DNA of 64,000 nt from DASPKM01 sp035628135 (GTDB lineage Bacteria; Bacteroidota; Bacteroidia; Chitinophagales; Chitinophagaceae). The stretch's first letter is position 1, and the number at the start of each line of letters is the position of its first letter. The stretch is taken from NCBI GenBank assembly GCA_035628135.1, contig DASPKM010000005.1, positions 62,001 to 126,000 of the forward strand, read 5' to 3'. Under the pieces are notes generated by a model that did not search any database, had not been told where the DNA came from, and saw only the letters and a program-made list of their open reading frames with translations. Below are positions 16,973 through 27,700 of the stretch, one piece after another. The translations under genes were made by a program, and so were the position numbers.

Positions 16973-19936
16973 TTATCTGATATTGCCGTGGAAGTGTATG
17001 GTTGTGCCTGCTCCCGGCGCTGTATCGATGGAAAGGCTTGCGCCTGAAATGCCAGCCCGCTTTCGCATGTTCTTAACGCCATTTCTCGAGCTGGGTATGC
17101 TTTCATCAAAGCCCTTTCCATTATCGGTTATGATAAGATCGAAATTACGCGCGGTAAACGAAGCCTTGATACACACGTTGGTGCTGCCCGAATGCCGCAC
17201 GATATTAAAAATAGCTTCTTTAAACACCAGGTAAATATTCCGCTTGATCTCCAGCGAGGGCCTAATGCCTTCTGCCGCATGCATATTGATATCGAAAGCG
17301 ATGTTTTTTGCTTCGAGCAATGGAATGGCGAACTCACGCATCCTGATCAATAAATCTTCCAGGCTGTCTTTCTCGGGATTGATGGTCCAGATGATGTCGT
17401 CCATGGAATCCAGCATGCTTTGCGCGGAATGCCCGATCTTTTGGAATACGCCCGCCACTTCTGTGGCCGAAGCATTAGTGGCCAGCCTTCGCGTAGCGTT
17501 TTCGCTCAGCAGGTTAATGCTGCCGAGCGCCGAACCGATATCATCATGCAGGTCCCGCGCAATATTCACCCGCAGCTTTTCTAGCTTCAACCTTTGTTTC
17601 AGGCGGTACACCCGTATAAAATAAAACGACAGCGCCAACAAGCAAACCAACAATGCCAGGAACCAAAAGCTCTTGTAAAACGGCCGTACAATCTGGAAAG
17701 AAAATGTGGCCGGGTGTTCGCTCCAGCGCTGGCCGTTCGATGCCAGCACCTTGAACGTGTAATGGCCAAATGGCAGCGAAGCATAGTTTACGTTATTGGT
17801 TTCTACCAGCAGGCTCCATTCTTTTTCATATCCTTCCAGCATGTATTTGTACCTGATCTTTTTTTCGTCGATATAACTGGTGCCGGCAAACGTAAAGCCA
17901 ATTGAATTTTCATCCGATGATAATTTTTTGGGATGGTCGAGCAACAGCGCCGCCGAATCTTCCTTACCCAATATGGAAACCTGTGTAATATTAATCAGCG
18001 GGGGTGGGGCGGCATTGGTATCGCTTGCGTAATATATGTCTGTGATGCCCTGCCCAGACACTCCCAATATGTGATTGTTGCCCGCATCCAATGCCAGCGC
18101 AAATATTTCAGCGCTCAATAATCCATCTCCCGCGCCGAAGTGTTGCCAGCGCTCCCCTTCAAATGAAAATTTAAAGATGCCATCGCAGGTGGCAAACCAC
18201 ACCGCTTTTCCCTCTTCTTCCACGATATCCGTTACCCTGCTGCACGATATGCCATTGTCTGCGCCGTAGTGTTGAAAGACATATTTCCCTTGCGCGTTGC
18301 TGCGCATGCGAAAGATGCCCCTCAGCCTGGTGCCTATCCAGAGGTTTTCTTTTGTGTCCATTGCCAAGCTACGTATGCTCCCGTCCGTTAGTCCATTGCT
18401 TTCATCCAATCGTTCGGTGACGGAGCAGGAATATTTATCTCCTTCCAGGTTGTAGGATACTTTCAGCAACCCGCCGGCATTCTTTCCAAGCCAGATTTCC
18501 TGTTTCTGCGGATGAAGCGTGATGGATGTTATAAAGAGCGGGTCACCATTTTTTTCCGTAATGGGAAAGTAATCTCTGACGGCGCCGTCGCGGATCCGGT
18601 AGAGGCCCTTGCCTCCGCCCCAGATATTGCCCTGTTTATCCTGCACAAAACAGCTTAAATCAATTTTTTCCTGCCCATGATACATGAACAGTTCCTTACG
18701 CAGCAACTGGTTGTTTTTATAATTGAGCCTCCAGATGCCCCTGTCCCAACTCGTCACCCACAAATTGTTTTGGTCGTCCGTTATCAGCGAGCCCAGGTAG
18801 CCGCGATTGCGGTCATCGCGGAAATCGGGCATTTTCTGCAGCTTGCCATCTTTAATTGCGTACAGGTACTTTGAGTTGGTGCACCACGTAACATCTTTGC
18901 CAAGGCCAATATCCGCCCCGCCGGGGGCCAGTTCTTCAAATTCGTACGAAACGGCGGGCACGTTGGCAATCTTCAGCACGCCGGGGTCCGTGGCCATCCA
19001 AAGATTGTTTTCCCGGTCTGCAAACAAGTATTTGATTTCATTATAGGTATAAGAAGATGATGCATAGAACTGCATCTTACCCGTTGGCGACATCTTGAAC
19101 AATCCCTGTTTGCCCTCGATGCCCCAAAAACTGTTCTGCTGTGTTCCCATGAATGGTATTTGCCTTAGGTAACCCGTGCGCGCAATAGTTTTGCTGTTAC
19201 CATCGGCGTCCCACAATTCAAACAAGGTTTGGTTATTCTCGGTCCTTACGACGGTAATGCCGGCATTTGTTTTACGCAAATGCAATACAGGGCCCTTTGC
19301 CCCTGGCAAAGACCGCAGTTTTCCGTTTTCAAATATCATCAGTCCAAATCCGGTACCGATCCATATTCTTTGCGCCTCATCTCGTACCATGCCGGAGATG
19401 CCGGCCTGTGAATAGGTCGTATCGAGTGTAAAAACATGTTTGAACTGTTCATGGTTAAAATGGTAAACCTGGTGATTGGAGTTGACCACGAATATGCCGG
19501 CTTCATCATCGAACAAGCCGATAACATCATGGCTGACAACGCTCTTCACCGGCGGTGGTAAGAAGGTTTTGATTTTGCCTTTAGTGTATTGCATCAAGCC
19601 TCCGCTGAATAAAAATCCCGCGTACACTTTATTATCTGCTGCCAGTAAAGAAGTAACATATTTATATTGCTGCGAGGCAGGTAGCCTGATGGTAGTGAAT
19701 TGGTTTCCGTCGTATCTCGAAATGCCGAACAGCGAACCCATCCACATGTACCCATCGTTGTCTTGCGTAATAACGGTAACGCGGTCGGCCACCAATCCAT
19801 CTCGCGTAGTGTACCGCCGCGTGGGCAGCGTTTGCGCAGATGCAATGCAATCTGTGATCAGTAACAGCAATAGCAGCACAGTTGCAGGGCAGGATAACAA
19901 TCCCCTTGGAGGCACCAGTTGGTATTGACACGGCAT
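16973..19936 (-). CDS. Two-component 'propeller' sensor histidine kinase (HisKA_3)
   Basis: About 987 residues from ATG 19936, which gives a signal peptide (LLSCPATVLLLLLLITDCIASAQ). A long periplasmic region contains about fourteen two-component-propeller repeats (for example ITQDNDGYMWMGSLFGISRYDG, DRENNLWMATDPG), then a Y_Y_Y domain, a membrane helix (FWFLALLVCLLALSFYFI), a HisKA_3 domain with His797 in ARDLHDDIGSALG, and a HATPase (DNGKGFDES). It lacks the receiver and AraC domains of hybrid systems and signals to the NarL regulator below. The ligand may be a sugar or another envelope signal. The longer frame would overlap the PhyH gene by 134 nt. Confidence 0.92.
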   Translation of the reverse strand: MPCQYQLVPPRGLLSCPATVLLLLLLITDCIASAQTLPTRRYTTRDGLVADRVTVITQDNDGYMWMGSLFGISRYDGNQFTTIRLPASQQYKYVTSLLAADNKVYAGFLFSGGLMQYTKGKIKTFLPPPVKSVVSHDVIGLFDDEAGIFVVNSNHQVYHFNHEQFKHVFTLDTTYSQAGISGMVRDEAQRIWIGTGFGLMIFENGKLRSLPGAKGPVLHLRKTNAGITVVRTENNQTLFELWDADGNSKTIARTGYLRQIPFMGTQQNSFWGIEGKQGLFKMSPTGKMQFYASSSYTYNEIKYLFADRENNLWMATDPGVLKIANVPAVSYEFEELAPGGADIGLGKDVTWCTNSKYLYAIKDGKLQKMPDFRDDRNRGYLGSLITDDQNNLWVTSWDRGIWRLNYKNNQLLRKELFMYHGQEKIDLSCFVQDKQGNIWGGGKGLYRIRDGAVRDYFPITEKNGDPLFITSITLHPQKQEIWLGKNAGGLLKVSYNLEGDKYSCSVTERLDESNGLTDGSIRSLAMDTKENLWIGTRLRGIFRMRSNAQGKYVFQHYGADNGISCSRVTDIVEEEGKAVWFATCDGIFKFSFEGERWQHFGAGDGLLSAEIFALALDAGNNHILGVSGQGITDIYYASDTNAAPPPLINITQVSILGKEDSAALLLDHPKKLSSDENSIGFTFAGTSYIDEKKIRYKYMLEGYEKEWSLLVETNNVNYASLPFGHYTFKVLASNGQRWSEHPATFSFQIVRPFYKSFWFLALLVCLLALSFYFIRVYRLKQRLKLEKLRVNIARDLHDDIGSALGSINLLSENATRRLATNASATEVAGVFQKIGHSAQSMLDSMDDIIWTINPEKDSLEDLLIRMREFAIPLLEAKNIAFDINMHAAEGIRPSLEIKRNIYLVFKEAIFNIVRHSGSTNVCIKASFTARNFDLIITDNGKGFDESIPSSRNGVKNMRKRAGISGASLSIDTAPGAGTTIHFHGNIR

Positions 19937-19973
19937 CTCAGATCGAATGATGCCTAAATTACAAAATCCATCA

Positions 19974-21005
19974 TCATCGCCATGTTTCTTTAATGGCGCC
20001 GTCGATGGGAAGATAATTGATGTATTGTACGATGCGCGGCAAGGTATGCGTGTTGGGGCTGCTGCCGTGCGGCAATGCCTGGTGCCAGAGTATAAAATCC
20101 CCCGCATAGGCGGCTATGGGTTTGGGCCCGAGTTGATACAGGTCCTGCATTCTCGGGTCAGCGCCCGCGGGCAAACTGTTGATCCATGTTTCAATGATAT
20201 TATGAAAGCCCGGCACCAGTGTAAAAGCTCCCTGGTTTTCCTGTGTATCTGTAAGGTATAATAGGCCTTGCAATCCAAAAGGAATGGGCAGCTCCAGGCT
20301 TACATCCCAGTGCAGGCGGGGACCGGGAAATGTCCAGCGTTCGTTTTCAGGAGGATTGAAGCTCACCCGGTCCGTATTCATCCAAAGTCCTGTTTTGCCC
20401 CAGAGCTGCTCGTAAGCGCCTTTTATTGTATTGGCCTTGCGGTTCCTTTCCAGCACCGGGTGCTGGAACAGTTGCACCATGATACCCTGCCGTGAAAAAT
20501 GTTGCTGGTACCAGGTAGCAGGGTCCTGTATATCGATGCCCAAAAAATCGCAAATCACCTGCACGCTTTCTTCACAGTCATGTTTCGGCACTGCATTGCG
20601 CACGATCACGTAACCATTGGCATCCCAAAACGCGAGGTCGTCCTTGCTCAATACGTCAACAGTTGTTTTATTATTGAAATTAGTATTGTTATTTGCCACC
20701 AGTTCGTTAAACGCCTGTATCGTGTTAGTTGAAACAGCGCCGCCATTCAATGCAAGCACCCATTGTTCAAATTCCTGGAAGTCCGGCGCCGATTGATACA
20801 GGTAAGTAATGGTTTGCTCCAGGCCCAAACCCAGCGCGCAAAGCAGGGATACGTCCAGGTTCCATTCGTCGTGCAATACATCCGGTGATAAACTGCCGTT
20901 CCGTTTGGCCATATTCTTTTCCCAATACCTTTTCAGGTGCATGATGCCAATGCTGCCTGTTTCGGTTGATGCTGCGAGTGCTGCGGCGCCTGTGTAAAAC
21001 GTCAT
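19974..21005 (-). CDS. Phytanoyl-CoA dioxygenase (PhyH) family protein
   Basis: A 343-residue Fe(II)/2-oxoglutarate oxygenase. The first 100 residues are a helical segment that precedes the PhyH domain (GYVIVRNAVPKHDCEESVQ). The iron ligands are readable: HWD in LHWDVSLELP and the distal His in ALPHGSSPN. An Arg in PRIVQYI would bind 2-oxoglutarate. The hydroxylated substrate is unknown. It is 37 nt upstream of the propeller kinase on the same strand, so sensor and enzyme may be cotranscribed. Confidence 0.85.
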   Translation of the reverse strand: MTFYTGAAALAASTETGSIGIMHLKRYWEKNMAKRNGSLSPDVLHDEWNLDVSLLCALGLGLEQTITYLYQSAPDFQEFEQWVLALNGGAVSTNTIQAFNELVANNNTNFNNKTTVDVLSKDDLAFWDANGYVIVRNAVPKHDCEESVQVICDFLGIDIQDPATWYQQHFSRQGIMVQLFQHPVLERNRKANTIKGAYEQLWGKTGLWMNTDRVSFNPPENERWTFPGPRLHWDVSLELPIPFGLQGLLYLTDTQENQGAFTLVPGFHNIIETWINSLPAGADPRMQDLYQLGPKPIAAYAGDFILWHQALPHGSSPNTHTLPRIVQYINYLPIDGAIKETWR

Positions 21006-21062
21006 GTTTCTAAGATAATCATTTAGGTAGATTGCCGGGAATCTGGTTTCTTTGCCTTGAAT

Positions 21063-21917
21063 ATGTCATTATTCATTACTTCGCTGAATTCGGGGAGCAA
21101 CGGCAACTGCTACTACATTGGTACAGACAAAGAAGCCATACTGGTAGATGCCGGTATTTCGTGCAGGGAAATAGAGCGGCGCATGAAGCGGTTGGACCTT
21201 TCGATGCAAAAGGTGCATGCCGTGTTGGTATCGCACGAACATACGGACCATATACGTGGTATTCCCACACTTGCCAAAAAATATCAACTCCCTATTTACA
21301 TTACTGAGCCTACGCATCATTACGGCCGCCTTTACCTCGACGGCCAATTATTAAAACCGTTCAGCGCATACCATCCCATCGTCATTGGCGATATGACCAT
21401 TACCCCCTTCCCCAAAATGCACGATGCTTCGGACCCTTACAGCTTTATTGTTACGTGCAAGGAAGTGCGGGTGGGTATTTTTACCGATATCGGCTGGCCC
21501 TGCGAGCACGTAGTACGCCACTTCAGCCAATGCCATGCGGCCTTCCTGGAGACCAATTACGATGAGGACATGCTGCAGAACGGCCGCTACCCTTATTATC
21601 TCAAGAAAAGGATCAGTGGAGAAAAAGGACATTTGTCCAATAAGCAGGCGCTGGAGCTTTTCAAAGCGCACCGGCCTTCGTTCATGAGCCATTTGTTCCT
21701 TTCGCATCTTTCCAAAGAAAACAATTCCCCGGAGCTGGTGGAGAACCTGTTCAACCAGCACGCCAATGGCATTAAGATCATCGTGGCTTCCCGTTACCGC
21801 GAAACGGAAGTGTATCGCATAGAGGCCATCAACGGCGGCGCCACCAATGCTACCAATGTTCCTGTCCGCATATCCGCTCCCGTTAGGGCGCAGCAATTGC
21901 AGCTCGCATTTGCATAA
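21063..21917 (+). CDS. MBL-fold metallohydrolase (YycJ/WalJ-like)
   Basis: A 284-residue metallo-beta-lactamase-fold protein. The N-terminus SLFITSLNSGSNGNCYYIG and the metal motif SHEHTDHIRG are those of the YycJ/WalJ branch, with later His (MHDASDPY), Asp (GIFTDIG) and His (LFLSHLSKEN) ligands. Members act as nucleases or exonuclease-like hydrolases. The ATG at 21063 is preferred over a TTG two codons earlier. It ends one base before the stop of the convergent WHH-domain gene. Confidence 0.88.
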   Translation: MSLFITSLNSGSNGNCYYIGTDKEAILVDAGISCREIERRMKRLDLSMQKVHAVLVSHEHTDHIRGIPTLAKKYQLPIYITEPTHHYGRLYLDGQLLKPFSAYHPIVIGDMTITPFPKMHDASDPYSFIVTCKEVRVGIFTDIGWPCEHVVRHFSQCHAAFLETNYDEDMLQNGRYPYYLKKRISGEKGHLSNKQALELFKAHRPSFMSHLFLSHLSKENNSPELVENLFNQHANGIKIIVASRYRETEVYRIEAINGGATNATNVPVRISAPVRAQQLQLAFA

Positions 21918-21918
21918 A

Positions 21919-22893
21919 TTATTTGAAAGATATTATATACATCCCTTCCCAAATCCCCACGCTTCCGATATGCCTGCCGGCAATGATGGTTTCTGAAATG
22001 GGTTCACCCATTAAGCTCAGCGATTTTGCCACAATCTGCTTGTGAATATAGTTGCTTACCAGTTGCATGGTGCAGTTGGCAACACCGTCCTTATCGAAAT
22101 AAATATCGTCCAGGTGATGCCATACAAAATCAACCAGCGCAGGGTCTGTAGGATCTATTCCCGCTGCCTCGAAAGCCCGGCGAAAGTCTTCGGTATAGTT
22201 GCCAGACATCTTTATGGGTACCTGCGCATACTCCAGGTTTTCCTGGAAAATGAATTTGCGCAAATGCTCATGGTTGTAATCAGGTCCAAGTCCCCTTGCG
22301 CTGGCGGGCACCAACTCGCCCTGTATCAGGCCGATGGCTTCAGGATCATATACATTGCGGGAGTTAAGGAGCTTTTCGGTAATTACGCTGTCCAACCACT
22401 TCTTTTTTTCATGCAGCGATTGATTGTGAAACTTTATGAACGTGTTCAGCTCATCGCCATTCACCCTTGCAATGACGGTGTTATTGCGGTCGAACAGGTC
22501 GGTATTTTTGGGGAGCATGCGGCCATTGGAATCATAAAAATCCAGGCCGTATTTATCCCTTTGTAAAATCACCAGCGTTTCATCGTCCACTGTGGCCAAT
22601 ACGTCTCCTGCCTTGATCTCGAACTGCTGCATGCCGCCGTTGTCCAGTAGTTTTCTTAGGAAATATTCATATTTATCCCGCTGGTCGCGTTTGGTCCACA
22701 TCCGCACGCCGCTGTACAATACATCGTATCGCTCGCTTCCTTCTTTTACAAGCTTCAAGCAGCCGAGGTAAACGCCATCAGTTCTTGTACGGATCTTGTA
22801 TCTCGGCGAAAGCCGCATCCGCCACGAGATGCACGCAAGCGCAAATTTTCGTTTCAGCCCGTTCAATGGCAGCAGAAGAATTTTTTTCATCAT
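21919..22893 (-). CDS. Putative WHH-type HNH nuclease, third gene of a signal-less cluster
   Basis: A 324-residue protein of no certain family. The C-terminal part carries W258-H259-H260, then Met276-Gln-Leu-Val and His284. That is the WHH...MQLV...H arrangement of the WHH branch of HNH/endonuclease VII toxins. A longer than usual loop (residues 261-275) separates the two halves, and the usual final His-Gly-Gly is not clear. The first 200 residues are mixed alpha/beta without a known domain. There is no signal peptide. The ATG overlaps the TGA of the upstream gene by 4 nt (a second ATG follows at once), so the two are coupled or form a split effector. No immunity-type gene follows. Confidence 0.6.
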   Translation of the reverse strand: MMKKILLLPLNGLKRKFALACISWRMRLSPRYKIRTRTDGVYLGCLKLVKEGSERYDVLYSGVRMWTKRDQRDKYEYFLRKLLDNGGMQQFEIKAGDVLATVDDETLVILQRDKYGLDFYDSNGRMLPKNTDLFDRNNTVIARVNGDELNTFIKFHNQSLHEKKKWLDSVITEKLLNSRNVYDPEAIGLIQGELVPASARGLGPDYNHEHLRKFIFQENLEYAQVPIKMSGNYTEDFRRAFEAAGIDPTDPALVDFVWHHLDDIYFDKDGVANCTMQLVSNYIHKQIVAKSLSLMGEPISETIIAGRHIGSVGIWEGMYIISFK

Positions 22894-24698
22894 CCGATGG
22901 TTTTGTTGCAGATGCTGCAGGTTTCTTCCGCATAGTTGGTGAACACCAGTCCCAGTTCGTCTATCAATTGCTTGTCTGTGGGAGTGATATCGAATTTTTT
23001 CATGATCTCGTCTATCACTTCATCGGTTAGTTGCGCGGCCCTGCGCATTACTTCAAACACATCGTCGATAAACTTCACTACTTCATCTTTTCCCATGCGC
23101 AGCAGCTCTATTATTTTTCTTGCAATCGCCATGATATATTCCAGTGAGAATGCGGAAGCCGCGCCAAAGGTCCGGCCAACCGCCGACTGGATAAACGTCA
23201 ATACTTCAGAACCGATCTTGCCGAAGTTCGCGATCTTTTGTACCACGGTGTTAATCGATGCTAACCCTCCGGAATACACCATGCCTGCTGCTATCTCTAC
23301 AATAAAGCCGATAAATCCTCCGAGGAAATAAGCCGTTCTTTCAACGCTGATGGCGTTCACCATCGTCATGATGTTGATGTTGGACAATTGTTTCAGCACG
23401 GCATCTATGGCGGCATTGATCACGTCGATCAATTCTGTGCGCATGAGCGCCTGCCACAACTCGTCCAGCATTTCAAGTGCCTGCGGCACCAGCGTTTGCG
23501 CATTGTTCACGGCATCGCCCGCCATCGCGAGCCCTTTGAAAATATATCCCACAAGGTCTACTATCCCCAATACCGCTTCAACCAGCGAGTTCCACAGGCC
23601 GCAGTAAAACGCGTTGAAGGCATTGATGCAATTTTCGCCGATGTAAATGAACACCTTCACCATGGTGTTAACGCTCATTTCTATTTTATCAGCCAGGTAA
23701 AGGATATTTTCTTCGGCCCTTGCCAGGAAATCAGTAATGTGGGCAGGAACAGGATAGGCCCCCGATATGGTTGAATAAAGCGCCCAATTGGATTCAAATT
23801 CGGCCTTCCATTCCCTGAATGCTGCAACCAACCCGTCTGCAATAGTGTCTGCCACGGCTTCGCCGATAAAACCTTCTGCCGCCATCAGCTCATTGGCAAA
23901 TGGACAGAGTATAGGTTCAAACGCGCCTCCCTCGGGCTGTTCTGCCGCCGGGTCCCAATGGTAGTCCTGGAATTTGATATAATACCTTATTCCTTCCGTC
24001 ATCCAGATAATACCGTCGCCTAACAACTGGTAGATGGGTGTAAGTATCAGCGTACCGAAATTGACCACCTGGAAAATACTGATGAAAGCTTGCCTTGTCA
24101 GGTTTGTTATCTCGCCGGTTTCGATCAGCTCTTTCAATTGCTCTTCCGTAAAATTGATGTTCAGGTCGTCCTCGTTATTATCGTTCAGGAAAGTAAACTG
24201 CGTAATGTTGCCGCCCTCTGTTTCGGCTATTTGCCTGCGCATGGCGAGGTCATCCCTGAATTGTTCGCCCACTTTTGCATAAGCGGCGCCATCGCTGAAA
24301 ATATCCGTGCTGTTGTCTTCTAAAAACAGGCAGACCTCGTGCGGCAACGGTTCGGTCTTTTCAAACGCCTGCTGTAAATAGCTATTGTCTTTGGATACGA
24401 ACACTTTTACAGCATACGGCGAAACCGGCGATTCGCCCATATCGTACAAAAGGCTCACATTGCTTTGCTGGTAGCTGGAAATTTCATCGATGATAGTAGG
24501 GCTTACATTGTTTTCTGCAATGATCTCCACGCCGTTCACCGTATAAGTATCGGCGCTGCCGAAAAAACATTCCTGTGTTTCCCCCGCACTGGTTTGAAAT
24601 GGCGATTCCGCAAATTCACTGGTCATGCGGTATTCAGGCATGTCGTTCGGGAACGGTTCAGACGTGGATATTTCAGGGAATATAGGCGCTTGTGCCAT
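22890..24698 (-). CDS. Large protein with a hydrophobic helical region, second gene of the cluster
   Basis: A 602-residue protein I do not recognise. Residues 1-190 are acidic and soluble. From about 205 to 530 it contains several hydrophobic helices, among them VVNFGTLILTPIYQLL, IGENCINAFNAFYCGLW and YFLGGFIGFIVEIAAGMVYSGG. The last one resembles the Gly-rich hydrophobic stretch that precedes the toxin domain in polymorphic toxins. It ends in CSICNKTIG, a CxxC pair. No signal peptide is present. It starts 21 nt after the 1118-residue gene and its stop overlaps the WHH gene start. A pore or translocation role for the nuclease is my inference. Confidence 0.6.
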   Translation of the reverse strand: MAQAPIFPEISTSEPFPNDMPEYRMTSEFAESPFQTSAGETQECFFGSADTYTVNGVEIIAENNVSPTIIDEISSYQQSNVSLLYDMGESPVSPYAVKVFVSKDNSYLQQAFEKTEPLPHEVCLFLEDNSTDIFSDGAAYAKVGEQFRDDLAMRRQIAETEGGNITQFTFLNDNNEDDLNINFTEEQLKELIETGEITNLTRQAFISIFQVVNFGTLILTPIYQLLGDGIIWMTEGIRYYIKFQDYHWDPAAEQPEGGAFEPILCPFANELMAAEGFIGEAVADTIADGLVAAFREWKAEFESNWALYSTISGAYPVPAHITDFLARAEENILYLADKIEMSVNTMVKVFIYIGENCINAFNAFYCGLWNSLVEAVLGIVDLVGYIFKGLAMAGDAVNNAQTLVPQALEMLDELWQALMRTELIDVINAAIDAVLKQLSNINIMTMVNAISVERTAYFLGGFIGFIVEIAAGMVYSGGLASINTVVQKIANFGKIGSEVLTFIQSAVGRTFGAASAFSLEYIMAIARKIIELLRMGKDEVVKFIDDVFEVMRRAAQLTDEVIDEIMKKFDITPTDKQLIDELGLVFTNYAEETCSICNKTIG

Positions 24699-24719
24699 GC
24701 GTTGACGTGTTGATGTGCA

Positions 24720-27700
24720 TTAACTTAATCCTGTCAATACATTGGTAGAACCCACCAGGTGCGTAGTGGTTTCTGCATTTTCAATATGCGAGCAGCAAGG
24801 AAGGCCTTCGTCTTCCAGGTACACCGAATCTCCCTGCACGATGGTGAGGGCAGTGGGTACCCGCGACTGCCATTCCTCTTCCACGAAACCTTCTAATTCC
24901 ATGATCTCTTCTGCTATCGACAAATACAAATCGTCGTCGGTTTCCAGCACCAGGTCGCCGCCATTCCATATGTCGCCGGTTTCCATGTAATACACTACAG
25001 CGTCCTCAAAGCCCGGCCTCACAGGAACTACTACTCTTGCCATGCCGCATTGTAAAAATGCCTGGAAGATGGGATCGGCGGCGTGTTCGGCCTGGATCAA
25101 TTCCGTCCAGTCGCACCTGCCTGCCCAATAGTAGGGATAAAACAGGTACGACATGTTCTCCCAATCGAATGCCTGCTCGAAGAACTTTACATGCGATGCA
25201 TAGTTTTCCAGCGTGCTGGTTTGATCGACAGATGGCACGCAATTACCATCGGTATAAAAATTCTGTCCCATCCTGATGTCGAAGGGTCTCGTCATCATCT
25301 CGATGCACAAGCGTTGTATCTCTCTTTTTTCCAGCGTGCGGTTGAAGGAACGGTGGCTGGTATCCACCGATTCCGCTTCTTTTGCTGCCTCTTCGGCGGC
25401 TGCTTCGATCTCGGCGTTGTAAGCGGCCAGCTGGTCTTCGTATGCGCGCATGATCTGGTCATAAGCTTCGTTTTGCCATGCGTTCATGGTACTCTCGGGC
25501 ACGGCTAGGGTGGCGGTAACGTTCACCATAAAAGAGAAAACGTTCTTGCAGCTTACCTGTACAGGCAATACGTTTATCCAGGGCGATGAAAAGCTGCCGA
25601 TATTGTAATTGCCGAAGTAATCATTTCTTCCGTTCTTTTTCTCAAGGTCGGCCTTACCAACACTGTACGTATGTTGTCCTACGCTAATCACAAACTGCGT
25701 ATCGGGTTGAAAATCGCCGTATTGATAATTGAAAGTAAAATCCACTTTTGCCGAAACAGCTTCGTAGCCCGCGGGTATGATGAGGTCGAAATCATACGTT
25801 CTGTCCTTGCCATCCGGTGAAGTAACGGGTGAAAAGGCGTCCGATACGGGCGAGGCGGGTTTGGGTGGGGCGGCAATGGTGATATCATACAGGCGCCCGT
25901 ATTCGAGGTAGGTGATTTCATCGATTTTATCAGGGCCCGTGATGTCATTTTCTTCCGGGTGAATGGGCTCTTCCAGAACTGTAGTGCTGCCCGCACCGGT
26001 AGCTTCTTCCGCGATTTTTTCCAATGCCTGTTTGTAAAAATATGCGGGTTCGGGAAGCATGAACTCGTACATCAACCGCTTGCCATAGTTAATGAGGCGG
26101 TTGGTGTATACAATGTCTACCCAGCGGTATACGCCGGTAACGTGCTTATCGCCCTTGCGGTTGTCGAAGCCGTGGCGGTTGTTCTCTTCATATTCCTGCA
26201 GCATGCGGCTGGTGCGCTTTTGCGTGGTCTTTTGCACTACGCGCTCCACGGTGCGCTCGGTAATTTCCTGTGCATACGTCTTTGCCGCCGAATCAGAAGT
26301 AGAGGCTGATGTGGACGAAGAAGTATCAATATATCCTTCGGCGCTTACTTCCACGCCAAAGGCCTTGCCCGATACGCCAAGCGATCCGCCTACTGAAGTG
26401 GAGTTGTCCTGGTTCAGCACATTCGCTACTTCTGTTTGCATTTCATTGCGGTCCGTGGTGGCCGTATCGGTCATGTTCTCCACTTCGGTTTCGGTAGTGG
26501 TTTCTTCCGTGGTTTCGGTGCTTACCAGGCTGCGCGTATGGCGCTCCTTGTACTCACGTGCAAGAATGTTCTCTATCCTGGATACTTCACCGGGCACATA
26601 GCAGCAAACTTCCTGCTCAACCTTGCGCAGCACGCCTATGCCGATGTTGTTGACCCCATATAAAGTAACGCTGTTGGAAGGGAGGGAAACAGGCGTAACC
26701 ACCGGCGGCGAAGCAGTCTTTGCCTTGCCGTTGGTATTTTTGTTTGATGTGCTTCCTTTGGTATCGATGGTAAGGTTGGTGCCATCGTCTAATTGTATAT
26801 TCCCTTTCAGTTCGAAAGTATCGTTGTTACTGATGTCTGCACCTTTACCAGGAAAAAGCCGCATGTGCAGTTGGTCGCTTTTGTTGTCTATGATATCTAC
26901 CTTGTTCGATTGAATGGTGCGGCCTCCGCTGGTAAGCGTAAGGTCTGCATTGGTAACGTATGCGTTCTTGCGGCCGGTGCCCAGCGACATGTACATGGAC
27001 GGAGGTTGCTTTTTATCTGCAAACGCATCGAATGCATTATCCCTGAACGATAACGTATAGGCGTTTACGTCAGACGGCCTGTTACGTATTACGTTGCCGC
27101 GTGAAATGATGGTCTTGCGTCCTTTTTTCCTGCCGGGGCGGCTATCGCGTTGCACTTTTTTGATCTCACGGTCCAATGAAGCGGTTAGCTCATCTACTTT
27201 ACGGTCGCTGGCGGGCAACGATTGAATGAACGATTCGGTATTGGCTGAAACCTTGCGCGGGTTGTTTTTAAGTTCATTCACCGTAATGCCCGGCGCTGTT
27301 CTGCTGCTGCGCGCAGTGTTTTGCACAGGCGCTTTTTGCACCGTCTGCAAATCGCTTTTTACGGTCTGTAAAGTATTGAGTGTATTGCTGGCGATTATTT
27401 TATCCTGGTTCAGCACCAGCGAATCGTGGGTGCCGGGTTTAACGGGATCGGATGTTGCCGGCGTGGCGCGGGGTACGCTGAAGGCCTTGGGCAATACTAC
27501 CTTGGCCTTTGCCAACCGCTTTACGAACAGCTGCAATTGTTTATCACCTTGCGGAGAAGCCGGCAGCCGCGGCGTTTCGATCAGTTCGCCGGCAAGTTCC
27601 TCCAGGCTGCCCTTGCGCAATACTTCTGCAAAATTATTGGCAATGATCATTTGAATGCAGGCCTGCCGTACGTGCGGCGACTGCCTGGTGGAGGCCTGGT

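Noticed and set aside
19937..20107. N-terminal extension of the propeller kinase
   Set aside because: It would overlap the PhyH gene and put the signal peptide far from the N-terminus.
22885..22900. Programmed frameshift joining the 602- and 324-residue genes
   Set aside because: The A7 run lies after the stop codon, so slipping there cannot fuse the proteins; a 4-nt overlap with reinitiation explains it better.
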